Assembly (NCBI GenBank): GCA_021325385.1
Contig: JAJPHH010000117.1
Location: forward strand, 1-62,525
Length of the DNA: 62,525 bases
Source of the DNA: Alphaproteobacteria bacterium
GTDB taxonomy: Bacteria; Pseudomonadota; Alphaproteobacteria; Rhizobiales; Beijerinckiaceae
Reading direction: 5' to 3'
The position numbers and the translations under genes are program-made. The first letter of the stretch is position 1. Each line of letters opens with the position of its first letter. Positions 25,317-34,668 of the stretch are shown one piece after another. The notes under the pieces are model-generated. The model did not search any database and was not told the DNA's origin. It worked only from the letters and a program-made list of their open reading frames with translations.

Positions 25317-25376
25317 CTTCGTGTCCTTCGTGCCTTCGTGGTGAAATGTCACCACAAAGACACGAAGAACACTAAG
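25317..25376. repeat. Palindromic repeat, copy 5 (upstream of GxxExxY gene)
   Basis: CTTCGTGTCCTTCGTGCCTT followed by CGTGGTGAAATG pairs with CACCACAAAGACACGAAGAA and CACTAAG. It lies in the short gap between the DUF2283 and GxxExxY genes. Confidence 0.88.
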
Positions 25377-25384
25377 TCTTGGCG

Positions 25385-25600
25385 TCACGCCACACGCGTC
25401 TGGCGCAGCGGCAAGGCGATCGTCTCCAGCGTCGTCAAATCGAGATGGCGCGAGGCTTGGTCGATGTCGAAGCCGACCACCTCTCCTTGCGCATTCAGGT
25501 CCACATTCAGACCGGCCGCCACCTCGCGCGTCTCCGCGCCGGGCTCGCCCTTCAGTTCGATATAGAGGCTGTCCGTCTCGGGGTAATAGTGAAGCTTCAT
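25385..25600 (-). CDS. DUF2283 domain-containing protein
   Basis: 71 residues, full length for the family. It starts MKLHYYPETDSLYIELK and contains LNVDLNAQGEVVGFDIDQAS, the conserved pattern of DUF2283. Such small proteins are often found near toxin-antitoxin or mobile genes and their function is unknown. It lies between the restriction gene and GxxExxY, on the same strand. Confidence 0.88.
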   Translation of the reverse strand: MKLHYYPETDSLYIELKGEPGAETREVAAGLNVDLNAQGEVVGFDIDQASRHLDLTTLETIALPLRQTRVA

Positions 25601-25678
25601 GGCTCGTCCTTTCGGTAGCCGCGGTCGAAAAAGGCGTTATGAACGGTTTCGCGTCCGATCGCCTGCCACAACCCTCCT

Positions 25679-25789
25679 CGTCATGCCCGGCCTTGTGCCG
25701 GGCATCCACGCCCATCCGCCGGCGCAGACTTGGAACATTTGGCGCGGCCGCCGCCGCGTGGATGGCCGGGACAAGCCCGGCCATGACGC
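25679..25789. repeat. REP-like inverted repeat upstream of DUF2283
   Basis: CGTCATGCCCGGCCTTGTGC with CGGGCATCCACG (25679-25710) mirrors CGTGGATGGCCGGGACAAGC with CCGGCCATGACG (25757-25788). Each arm also contains its own short palindrome. It fills the 224-bp gap between the restriction gene and DUF2283 and is of the kind common in Hyphomicrobiales genomes. Confidence 0.85.
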
Positions 25790-25824
25790 CCCACGTTGCT
25801 GCTCCTCGAAATAGCGAGTGGCCT

Positions 25825-28800
25825 TCATTGTGCCGCCTGCGCTGGCGCCAAAAAAGATGCGATTAGCTTGTCGAACTTCGCTTCGATCTCATAGACCGCG
25901 TTGAACTCGGCGAACGCCCAACGCCCGAATTTCTTAAGATTGTTCACGCCCGGTATCCAATAAGCGTTCATCGCCGCGGCCTTCGCCGAAGCGTCCTCGC
26001 CGCGAAAGCCCTTGATCTCGACGATCAGATTGAGCGGGTCCGCCCGACCGTCATCGATCTGGACGATGAAGTCCGGCAGGTATTTCCTCGCCGTCGGGCC
26101 CCTCAGATACGGAACTTCGAGCCCGAGATTCTGGTTCTTGACATAGGCGCGCACGCGCGGATGCGCCTCGGCCACGCGGCAGAACTCGGCCTCCCAGTCG
26201 CTGTCGCAGATCACCCAGTTGACATGGCACTTACGCGGATCGGTCTGCCAGCGCGTCGTCTTCGACGTGGTGAAGTTCACAAAAGCCGTCGACCCCTTGG
26301 GATTATATGCGTCGAGAATCGCCTTAACGGCTTTCTCGCCAACCAAGCTTTCGGTGATCGCCGCCTTGATCTTCTCCGTCGCCATATCGAGAATCTCTGG
26401 GTAGAGAATCTGCGCCGGATAGGTCCCGCCCGAGCATTTCAGCCCGCCGCCCTCCAGCCATTGCCGCGCGATCCGCTTCAACTGGCCGAAGAGATACAGT
26501 TTCGGCTCCTCGCCGAAATCGCGATATTTGTTGGTGACGAGGTGCTGCGCCAAGCGGAACAGGATCGTTGAGGAACGCATATCCTTGAGATGAGCGATCG
26601 TCAGATCGATGCTCTGCCCGATAATCCCCTGGTTCTTCGTCACCGATGGTCCGACAAGCTCCGGCGTCAGGTGCAGCACGTGATTAGGCCCGAAGGTCGC
26701 CTCAAGCCGCTCCGTCGGAGGCTCCACTCGGTAGCTCTCGACACGCGGGAACACGATCTCGAGCGCGTCGCGATCGGGCTTAACCGCGTGGACTCGCACC
26801 GTCTCGCGCGGCGGCGCGGGTTTGACGATGACCGGCTTGGCCGCGAAGTCGAACGGAATGCCGAGCACGTCGGCATATTCGACATTGAACAGGCCGTCGT
26901 CGTTCAGCTCGTAGGACTGCCGCCGCAGGCCGCGACCGACGACCTGCTCGCAGAGAAGCTGGGTGCCGAAAGCGCGCACGCCGAGAATGTGCGTGACCGT
27001 GTTGGCGTCCCAGCCTTCCGTCAGCATCGACACCGAGACGACGCAGCGGACTTGCTCGCCGAGCCGGCCTTTCTTGCCGACCGTGTTCATCACCTCGCGC
27101 AGGAGCGTGGCGTCGCTGATCTCGCCGCCCGTCATCAGGTCATGCGCGTCCGCGCCGCCGCGATCGAGAATGTCGCGGCGGAACCGCTCGATCTCGTCTT
27201 CGGCCATGGCGCGGAAATCCTTGTCCAGCGCCTCCCCGGACTCGAGCTGCGCCGAATCGATCAGGATCGTGTTGGGCCGCGCGAGCCGGTTGCCGAATTC
27301 ATCGTAATTGCGGAACAGCGCGAGGCGGCCGTTTTCCAACGTCGTCGAGCCGTCGTCGTTCTCGCGATGAAAGCCGGAAATGTATTTGTAGACGAGCTCC
27401 GACGTCGACGTGTTGTTGCAGACGACGATGAAGACCGGCGGCGTGCCGATCCCTTCCTTCCGCCAAAGCTCGAAGGTCTTTTCGTAATGGCCATAGAGCG
27501 CTTCGAGCGCCGACAGAAGAATCGTCGGCAGCGCGAGCGGGTCATAGCCCTTTGCGCCTGACAATCGCCCCTTTTTCGGCAGACCGCGCGGGTTCTTCTT
27601 GATCTCCTCCCAGAGGTCCCGGAACTTCGGCGTGTCGCCGCCCGGCACATTGTCGGCGACAGGAACGCGCGGCAACTTGACCACGCCGCATTCGATCGCG
27701 TCCATCAGCGAGAAGTCGCTCATCGTCCAGGGGAACAGCGTCCCTTCGAGATAGCCCGAGCCGCGCAGGAAGAACGGCGTCGCGGAGAGATCGTAGACCA
27801 GCGAGACACCCAGCTTGCGCTTGACCATCTCCAGCCCGGAAATCCAGACCCGCGCGGCTTCGTTGTTCTCCTTCGCCTCGTTTTTCGCCTCGCCAGTCAG
27901 ATCGGCCTCGGTCTCGCCGGTCGCGTCCTTCACCCTGGCGCGATAGCAATGGTGGGCCTCGTCGTTGATATGACGATGTTCTTCATGCCCATCAGCTCGG
28001 GCATGACGCGCTGAAGCATCTGCCCTTCGGTTTCGAGCGTCTGGAGCTTCTTGCTCGGGTCCTTCTTGGCCCGCCATCCCTCGATCGCCTCCCGCGTCCC
28101 TTTTGCGACATCAATGCGCTCGCGCAGCTTGAAAGCGTGATAATTGGTGATGACGATTTTGGCGTGGTCGATATCGGCGAGCATGTCCGCCGGCGCGAGC
28201 TCGCGATGGCGATAGTAGCTTTCCGGATCGTTTGGCAGGAGCACCCGTAGGCGATCCTTGATCGTGATGCCCGGCGCGACGACGAGAAAGCCGCGCGAGA
28301 ATTGCTTGCTGTTGGGACGGCGGACGGCGTTGATCGTCTGCCAGGCGATCAGCATCGCCATGACAGTCGTCTTGCCCGCGCCGGTCGCGAGCTTCAGCGC
28401 GAGGCGGAGCAGCTCCGGATTGGCTTTTGCGTTCGCGCCCTCGATATGGGCCCAGAATTTCGCGACCTGTGGTCCCCGCTTTGGGGCGACCTCGGTCAAC
28501 CAGATCGCCGTCTCGACCGCCTCGATCTGGCAGAAAAACGGCTTGACGCCCTGGAACTGGTGATGGCGCCAATGCTTCAGGAGACGGGCGGTCTCCGGCG
28601 TCACCAGCCATTGGTCGGGGTTGGGCAGATTGCGCCATTGATCGACGTAAGTGCGGATTTCGTTGATGATCGGCGTCGGGTTGTATTCCTGCTCCTTCGT
28701 CGAATGGCCGGACGCGTCGCCCAGCTTCAGGCTGCCTTGGCGGCGGCTTCCCCGCTGCTTCTTCGGGGCCGGAACAGGCGAGAAATATTCGTCGGCGCGG

Positions 28801-28913
28801 CGCCGCTGGTCGATGACGCGGTTGGTCGGCTGCTTGTCGACGATCTCCCAGTGCCGGGCGGGATAGGCGTAGGGCGAATTGAGGATCGGCCGCTCGAAGA
28901 ACTGCTCAGTCAC
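25825..28913 (-). pseudogene. Type III restriction subunit (Res), broken by a one-base frameshift
   Basis: The first frame (28913 to 27930) gives 327 residues with the helicase Walker A TGAGKTT (177-183) and ends out of frame after MGMKNIVIS. The second frame (25825 to about 27985) resumes at INDEAHHCYRARV, the DEAH/Walker B motif. It continues through SATPFF, GTQLLCEQVVGRGLRRQSY and a C-terminal endonuclease-like domain (PDFIVQIDDG, then IVEIKGF). Restoring one base at about 27969-27972 (GTCATATCAAC read as GTCATCATCAAC) gives one 1029-residue protein. The break sits exactly at the ATPase core, so without a programmed shift the enzyme is dead and the methyltransferase is an orphan. A sequencing error is possible. 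Confidence 0.88.
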
Positions 28914-29473
28914 CGCCCCTCCCGGTCGATTTGGGTCTTCTTCGCCATCTCTCTTTCAACGATTCCTGCCCTTGCGTCACGAATATTTTGGCCGACATTC
29001 TATAAAACATCGAAATCACGGGGTATATGGTCGCGCACCCGCGCATGGCGCCGCGGCGCGCCCGCATCACTTTGAATTTGCTTCGCTTCTCGCCATTTTG
29101 GCTGCGACGTTGCGAACAATTTCTGGCCGCGCGGAGCGTTCGATGGTATGATGCTTCTTTCGGTACAAATCCACGACCGGAGAGCGATAGCCCGCAAGAC
29201 GTTTCGGCGAATCTTTTTCCAAATTTTTTGCACGATAACCCATTGAAAAAGCTGATTCCGCGGAAATATGGATTTGGAAAAATTTGGAATCGGGGACAGG
29301 AAATTGCGAGCGACCATGGGACGCCGAGCGCCGTTCCGCCGGAGCCGTTGACGTTACGTCATCGTACGCAGGCTTGACTTGCGGCTTCGCGGTAGGAGCA
29401 AAACGTGCGCTTATCGCCAAAGGTACGCGTGCGGCGATGAGCTATGGGCGTATGGAGTTCGGCGCGCGGCGCG
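28914..29473. other. 560-bp region upstream of the restriction gene, no recognised gene
   Basis: Base composition is lower in GC than the surroundings. Several short frames are open but none resembles a known protein or has good codon use. An AT-rich patch at about 28980-29030 on the minus strand (TTTTATAGAAT) could be the restriction-operon promoter. The stretch may be the end of a horizontally acquired segment whose other boundary is near 19.4 kb. Confidence 0.4.
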
Positions 29474-30376
29474 TCAGCTTTCGGCGAGACGCAAATGTTC
29501 GAGATCCGCGATCAGGCCGGGCCCGGTCGGCGTCCAGCCGAGCTTTCTCCGCGTTTGCTCGCTCGAGGCCGGGAGGTCGCGCCCGGCGAATGTCGCGAGC
29601 CAGCCGAAAAAGGCTTGGGCCTCTTCCGGGGCGATCGACTTGACCGGCAGCTTCAAACGTCGGCCGATTGCTTCGGCGATGTCGCGCATCGACACGCCTT
29701 CTTCCGCGACCGCATGGTACTTTGCATTCGGCTCGGCCCTTTCGATCGCCAGCCGATAGAGACGAGCGACGTCGAGAACATGCGCCGCGGGCCAGCGGTT
29801 CTGTCCGTCGCCGATATAGGCGCAGACGCCCTTCTCGCGATAAATCGCGATCGCATAAGTGACGAGGCCTTGCCTCGCCGTGTCATGGACCTGCGGCAGG
29901 CGCACGATAGACACGTTGACCCCGGAAGCGGCGACGGCGGCGGCCGCCTCCTCCGACGCCGCGCGCGGGATGATTTCGGAGCTGATCGTCGCGCCGTCTT
30001 CGGTTGCGGGCCGCCCCGGCGCGGCGTTCGTCATCCCCGTCCCGGACGTCACGATCAAGGGCTTTTCGGAGCCCGCGAGCAGCGAGCCGAGCGCCTTGAT
30101 CACGCGCCGGTCGTCCTCGCAATTGGCGGCGAATTTCGAGAAATCATGGTTGAAGGCCAGATGGACGACGCCGTCCGACCGGGCGACGGCCTGCTTGAGG
30201 CTGTCGAGGTCCTCGACCGATCCGCGATGGACCTCGGCGCCGGCGGCGGCCAGAGCCGGGGCCTTGTCGTCCGAACGACAGAGCCCGAGGACTTGATGGC
30301 CCCCCGCAATCAGATCCTTGACGAGGGCCGAGCCGATGAAGCCGGTCGCGCCAGTCACGAACACGCGCATGAGCAT
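29474..30376 (-). CDS. NAD-dependent epimerase/SDR-family oxidoreductase (extended type)
   Basis: 300 residues. The Rossmann motif GATGFIGSA (TGxxGxxG) is at about 9-17. The usual YxxxK is not obvious; the region after the SGTGM strand carries IPRAASEEAAAA instead, as in atypical extended SDRs. GGAG lies 5 nt before the ATG. It is transcribed divergently from an XRE-type regulator 88 bp away, which probably represses it. The substrate is unknown. Confidence 0.88.
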   Translation of the reverse strand: MLMRVFVTGATGFIGSALVKDLIAGGHQVLGLCRSDDKAPALAAAGAEVHRGSVEDLDSLKQAVARSDGVVHLAFNHDFSKFAANCEDDRRVIKALGSLLAGSEKPLIVTSGTGMTNAAPGRPATEDGATISSEIIPRAASEEAAAAVAASGVNVSIVRLPQVHDTARQGLVTYAIAIYREKGVCAYIGDGQNRWPAAHVLDVARLYRLAIERAEPNAKYHAVAEEGVSMRDIAEAIGRRLKLPVKSIAPEEAQAFFGWLATFAGRDLPASSEQTRRKLGWTPTGPGLIADLEHLRLAES

Positions 30377-30464
30377 GAATCTCCGAGTTTCGCTGGCGAC
30401 AAATCTCCGCTGGCGGTCTATTGTAGTAAAGTAGTGAGATTATCCTGGTATAACGGCTAACAGG

Positions 30465-31349
30465 ATGAATGCGCCCCTTGCGCGGGAAAACCTGCTCGGA
30501 GCCTATCTGAGAGACCGCCGCGCCAAGCTCGATCCGGCCGCCCTCGGCTTTTCCGCCGGGCGCCGCCGCACGCCCGGCCTGCGCCGCGAGGAGGTGGCGC
30601 AGCGCGCCAATATCAGCCCGACCTGGTATACGTGGCTGGAGCAAGGCCGCGGCGGCGCGCCCTCGCCCGACGTGCTCGATCGCATCGCCCGCGCCCTCAT
30701 GCTGACCGATGTCGAGCGCGAGCACCTCTTCCTGCTCGGTCTCGGCCGCCCGCCCGAAGCGCGCTACCAGAAAACCCAAGGCGTCACGCCGCGGCTGCAG
30801 CGCGTGCTCGACGCGTTGGAGCCGAGCCCCGCCATCATTCGGACCGCGACATTGGACGTCGTCGCCTGGAACCGGCCGGCGACCCTGATGCTGATGGATT
30901 ACGGCGCATTGCCGCCGGAGCAGCGCAACATCTTGCGCTTCATGTTCCTCGATCCGCGCGCCCGCGCGGCGCAGTACGACTGGGAAAGCGTCGCGCGTTT
31001 CGTGGTGAGCGCGTTCCGGATGGAGGCGGCGCGCGCCGGCGCCGCAGCGGAGATACAGCCTCTCGTCGACGAACTCTCTCGCCGCAGTCCGGAATTCAGG
31101 GCGATGTGGCGCGACAACGACATTCGCGGCGCCCATCATGGCGAGGCCGTCAAACACATTCGCCATCCGGTCGTCGGCCCGCTCGCCTTCGAATACTCGG
31201 CCTTCGCCGTCGACGGCCGACCCGATCTCGCCATGGTCGTCTACAACCCGGCGACGCCGGCCGACGCCGAACGGATCAGATCGCTGATGAAGGCAAAGCC
31301 GTCGCGGCGCGGCGTCGAAGCTGCTTCAGGCCCGGCCGGCCGCAGATAG
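30465..31349 (+). CDS. XRE-type helix-turn-helix regulator with MmyB-like ligand domain
   Basis: 294 residues. The N-terminal HTH is in RTPGLRREEVAQRANISPTW followed by YTWLEQGR, a wording typical of this family. The rest is the PAS-like MmyB_LBR ligand-binding domain (VVAWNRPATLMLMDYG, then RFMFLDPRAR and VGPLAFEYSAF). In Gram-positive relatives this domain binds fatty acids. It is divergent from the SDR gene and likely controls it. The gap of 88 bp holds an AT-rich tract (about 30420-30445) suited to two promoters. Confidence 0.93.
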   Translation: MNAPLARENLLGAYLRDRRAKLDPAALGFSAGRRRTPGLRREEVAQRANISPTWYTWLEQGRGGAPSPDVLDRIARALMLTDVEREHLFLLGLGRPPEARYQKTQGVTPRLQRVLDALEPSPAIIRTATLDVVAWNRPATLMLMDYGALPPEQRNILRFMFLDPRARAAQYDWESVARFVVSAFRMEAARAGAAAEIQPLVDELSRRSPEFRAMWRDNDIRGAHHGEAVKHIRHPVVGPLAFEYSAFAVDGRPDLAMVVYNPATPADAERIRSLMKAKPSRRGVEAASGPAGRR

Positions 31350-31431
31350 AAGCGCGGAGCCGGCGCTTGCCGGCAAGGCGGAAACTAACGCAGACTTTGC
31401 GTCGGCGACATCGGGTTCAGGGAGGTCGACC

Positions 31432-32193
31432 ATGAGGCTGGCGGGAAAGGTCGCGCTGGTGACAGGCTCCACCCAGGGGATCGGCAAGGCGATCGCCGAG
31501 CGCTATGCGGAAGAAGGCGCCGCCGTCGCCATCGTCGCTTCCAAGAGCGTCGCGCGCGCCGAGAGCGTCGCAAGCGCCATCCGGCGGAAGGGCGGCGCGG
31601 CGGAAGCCTTCGTCGCCGATTGTTCCGACGTCGGCCAGATCCGAAGCCTCGTCGCCGCAGTGATCGAGCGCCTCGGCACGATCGACATTCTCGTCAATAA
31701 CGCCGGCATCATGCATACCGCCTCGATCGAGGAGACGACGGAAGAAAAGTGGGATTCCCAATTGGACCTCAATCTCAAGGGCGCCTTCTTCCTGACTCAA
31801 GCCTGCCTGCCCGAGTTCAAACGCAAAGGGCGCGGCAAGGTCATCAACGTGACGTCGATATGGGGCATCGGCGCCGGCCCCAATTGCCCGGCCTATTGCG
31901 CTTCGAAGGGCGGCCTCGAAAATCTGACGCGTGCGCTGGCCGTCGAGATCGGCAAGCATAATATCAACGTCAACTCGCTCGCGCCCGGCAACATCGCCAC
32001 GCCGCTCAACGCCCATCTTCGCGGCCCCGACATGGGCGCCTATATAGCGCAGATGCGCGCGCTGACGCCGACGGGCCGGGATTTCCTGCAACCCGAAGAG
32101 CTGACGGGAACGGCCGTTTATCTCGCGAGCGAGGATTCGGACGCGGTGCACGGCGTGACCGTGACGGTGGACGCCGGTTGGTCGGCCTGGTGA
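31432..32193 (+). CDS. Short-chain dehydrogenase/reductase (classical SDR)
   Basis: 253 residues. NAD(P)-binding TGSTQGIG is at 11-18, NNAG at 89-92, and the catalytic Ser142, Tyr155 and Lys159 (YCASK) are all present, so it should be active. The C-terminal SEDSDAVHGVTVTVDAGWSA is typical of the glucose/3-oxoacyl reductase group. GGAGG lies 8 nt before the ATG. It converges with a cupin gene. The substrate could be a sugar or hydroxyacid; nothing in the sequence decides. Confidence 0.93.
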   Translation: MRLAGKVALVTGSTQGIGKAIAERYAEEGAAVAIVASKSVARAESVASAIRRKGGAAEAFVADCSDVGQIRSLVAAVIERLGTIDILVNNAGIMHTASIEETTEEKWDSQLDLNLKGAFFLTQACLPEFKRKGRGKVINVTSIWGIGAGPNCPAYCASKGGLENLTRALAVEIGKHNINVNSLAPGNIATPLNAHLRGPDMGAYIAQMRALTPTGRDFLQPEELTGTAVYLASEDSDAVHGVTVTVDAGWSAW

Positions 32194-32286
32194 CGTCGGT
32201 ACGACTTCGCGCCGCCGAAGCGAGGAATGTCCCGAAATGGACGCATGCCGATCGGCGAACTGAGGAAAGGGACGCCCGCGCTCTAC

Positions 32287-32607
32287 CTATTTCGCCATGA
32301 CCAGCCGATCCGGACGCTTCACCTCGATCTCGACGAAGGCGATCGGCTTGTCGCCGCCATTCATCACGTCATGCGTGACGCCTGCGGGACGCATATAGCT
32401 GTGGCCGGCGGACATCGGCGCATCGGTCACTTTCTCCCCATCGTGAATGCGAAGAACCGCGTCGGTCAGGAGAACGACGAAATAGGGCCAGCCGTGCCGA
32501 TGCCAACCGGTCGCGGCCCCCGGCGCAAAATCCCAGCGCGTGATGCGCGCGACCTCGTCGTCGTGCAACTGGGTGGGCACAGCAGGGACATCGCAGTTAA
32601 AAGACAT
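32287..32607 (-). CDS. Small cupin-domain protein
   Basis: 106 residues, a single cupin barrel. GWHRHGWPYFVV (His36, His38) and later GHSYMRPAGVTHDVMN (His near 80) supply a plausible metal site. GGGAGG precedes the ATG. The gene is 51 bp downstream of the ABC permease gene on the same strand and may be the last gene of that transport operon. Such proteins act as isomerases, dioxygenases or sensors; the role here is unknown. Confidence 0.88.
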   Translation of the reverse strand: MSFNCDVPAVPTQLHDDEVARITRWDFAPGAATGWHRHGWPYFVVLLTDAVLRIHDGEKVTDAPMSAGHSYMRPAGVTHDVMNGGDKPIAFVEIEVKRPDRLVMAK

Positions 32608-32658
32608 GCTTCGTACCTCCCGTCTTCTCTTCGCAGCGATCCGCGTCGCCGGCCGTGA

Positions 32659-33666
32659 TTAGCCACGCGTCAAACGCAGGCGATCGAGGAAAATCGCGAC
32701 GATGATCACGCAGCCCAACAGGATTTGCTGGATGTACCCGCCGACCTCCAGCAGATCCATGGAGTTCGACAGCATCGTCACGAACAGCGTTCCCATGATG
32801 ACCGCGCCCACGCCGCCGACGCCCCCTTGCAAGCTGACGCCGCCAATGACCGCGGCGGCGATGCTTTCGAGCATCAGGCTGCCGCCGAGGTTGGGCTCGC
32901 CCGATCCGGTCCGGGCGGTGAGCATGAGGGCGCCGAAGGCGGCGAGCAAGGAGCAGGCAAGATAGGCAAGGCCGAGAAAACGCTTGCTCGGCAAACCGGC
33001 GAGATAGGCCGCGCGAGGATTATTACCGATCAGGTAGAGCGATCGTCCGAATACCGTATGGTTCAGCAGGAAATAGAGGCCGAGACATACCAGAATCGCG
33101 ATCATCAGCGGGATCGAAAGCCCGGGAATGAGTACGCCGTTATAGAATAACAGGCTGAACACGTCGGGCACGTTGAAGACCGGGCGGCCGCCCGAGATCG
33201 TCGTCGCCAGCCCGAGGCAAATATTGAGGCTGCCGAGCGTGACCACGAACGGATTGATGCCGAGCCACGACACGAAGAACCCGTTGAACAGCCCGACCAG
33301 CGCGCCGAACCCTAGGCCGACGATCAGGCCGGCCGCCACGAGGACAAAATCCGGCGCCCCGGCGGCGGCAAGGCCCGTCATGACGAGAGCGCTGGCGACG
33401 CTGATCGCCGACACCGTCGTCCCGAGCGACAGGTCGAATCCGCGCGTCAGGATCACCATCATCTGCGCCGACGCGAAGAGGACGAGGTAGCTCGACTGAT
33501 TCAAGACGTTGACGATGTTGCGAAGCGACAGCACGCGCGGTTCGAACGCGTAGACTCCCAGCTCCATCGCGATCATGAGCAGAGGAAGGCTCAGGATCAG
33601 CAACCAATCGAGCAACCCTCTCCGTCGATCGGCGCCGGCTTTGGAGACGAATATTGCGTCAGTCAA
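32659..33666 (-). CDS. ABC transporter permease, ribose/RbsC type (second permease)
   Basis: 335 residues from a TTG start that overlaps the previous gene by 8 bp (TTGACTGA). Eight to ten hydrophobic segments are present, with family-typical stretches VILTRGFDLSLG, NPFVVTLGSL, NNPRAAYLAGL and SIAAAVIGGVSLQGGVG. It shares about one third or more of its residues with the adjacent permease, so the channel is probably a heterodimer. Confidence 0.9.
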   Translation of the reverse strand: MTDAIFVSKAGADRRRGLLDWLLILSLPLLMIAMELGVYAFEPRVLSLRNIVNVLNQSSYLVLFASAQMMVILTRGFDLSLGTTVSAISVASALVMTGLAAAGAPDFVLVAAGLIVGLGFGALVGLFNGFFVSWLGINPFVVTLGSLNICLGLATTISGGRPVFNVPDVFSLLFYNGVLIPGLSIPLMIAILVCLGLYFLLNHTVFGRSLYLIGNNPRAAYLAGLPSKRFLGLAYLACSLLAAFGALMLTARTGSGEPNLGGSLMLESIAAAVIGGVSLQGGVGGVGAVIMGTLFVTMLSNSMDLLEVGGYIQQILLGCVIIVAIFLDRLRLTRG

Positions 33667-34666
33667 CCGACGCCCTCCGCTTCGCCACTTCGTCCAAGGC
33701 CACCGCGAGCACGACGATGCAGCCCAAGAAGATCGTCTGGATGCGGGGGTCGATCTTCAAAAGGTCCATCGCGTCGGTCAGGATCAGCAGAAAGAACGCC
33801 GCCAGCGTGACCATCTCCACGCGGCCGACGCCGCCCTTCAAGCTGACGCCCGCGATCACCGCCGCCGCGATGCTTTCCAGCGTGAGCTGCGCGCTGATCA
33901 CCGCCTGGCCGGAGCCGATCTGCGCGGTGAGCGCCAACCCCGACACCGCGGCGAGAACGGAGCAAAAGAGGTATGCCAGAACCAGGTAGGTTCTCGTGCG
34001 CACGCCGGACACGGTCGCCGCTTGCAGGTTGCCGCCGATTGCATAGAGATAGCGCCCCATTCGGGTGAAGTTCTGAATGAACCAAACCAGGGCGACAATA
34101 AGGGCGGCGAGATAGACGGCGGTCGGCAATTGCAGCCACAAACCGCGGCCGAAGCCGTTCACATAGGCTTGCGGCATTCCATAGACTGGAATGCCGTTGG
34201 TCAGCAGCAGGGCGACGCCTGTCGCGATGGAGAGCGAGCCGAGCGTGACGATGAACGGCGAGACTTTGAGAAAGGCGACGCTCAGGCCGTTGATCAAGCC
34301 GACCGCCAAGCCGCTGCCGATTCCGGCGAGGACGCCGAGAAGCACGATGATCGCGGTCTGGTCGGGCGCAACGCCCTTCGCCCAGACCATGACCAGCGCG
34401 CTGACGACGCTCGCCAGCGGAACGACGGCTCCCACCGAGAGGTCGAAACCGCCGACGATGAGGACGGTCATCTGGCCGGCGGAAAGAATGACCAAGTACG
34501 CCGAGCTGCGCAGCACGTTGAAGATATTCTGCACCGTCAAGAAGCGCGGCACGAACAAAGCAAGCGCGACCACCAGGATGACAAGCACCGTCGGAAGGAA
34601 GCCGAACCTGGCGTAGGCGCGATAGAGCCGATGGGAAGGCGCGGGATGGACGTCGAGGCTCGACAT
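33659..34666 (-). CDS. ABC transporter permease, ribose/RbsC type (first permease)
   Basis: 335 residues from ATG 34666, 2 bp after the ATPase gene stop. It has the same hallmark stretches as its neighbour: VLIVGGFDLSVGAVV, SPFIVTLGSLSIATG, GNLQAATVSGVRT and SIAAAVIAGVSLKGGVG. Together with the next permease, the double ATPase and the TorT-like binding protein it forms a complete CUT2-type importer. Confidence 0.92.
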   Translation of the reverse strand: MSSLDVHPAPSHRLYRAYARFGFLPTVLVILVVALALFVPRFLTVQNIFNVLRSSAYLVILSAGQMTVLIVGGFDLSVGAVVPLASVVSALVMVWAKGVAPDQTAIIVLLGVLAGIGSGLAVGLINGLSVAFLKVSPFIVTLGSLSIATGVALLLTNGIPVYGMPQAYVNGFGRGLWLQLPTAVYLAALIVALVWFIQNFTRMGRYLYAIGGNLQAATVSGVRTRTYLVLAYLFCSVLAAVSGLALTAQIGSGQAVISAQLTLESIAAAVIAGVSLKGGVGRVEMVTLAAFFLLILTDAMDLLKIDPRIQTIFLGCIVVLAVALDEVAKRRASVD

Positions 34667-34668
34667 CG

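Noticed and set aside
25601-25828. Short open frames between DUF2283 and the restriction gene
   Set aside because: They are translations of a REP-like palindrome, with no codon bias or ribosome binding site.
29027-29377. Open frame of 116 codons upstream of the restriction gene, and overlapping minus-strand frames
   Set aside because: No similarity to a known family was recognised, composition is unlike the neighbouring genes, and no ribosome binding site is present; treated as non-coding.
28978-30000. Boundary of the restriction island as an integration site with tRNA or att repeats
   Set aside because: No tRNA-like fold or direct repeat matching the 19.4-kb side could be found by eye.
31359-31374. 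GCCGGC-gctt-GCCGGC hairpin after the XRE regulator gene as a terminator
   Set aside because: No T-run follows on either strand and such short GC palindromes are frequent in this sequence, so it was not listed as a feature.
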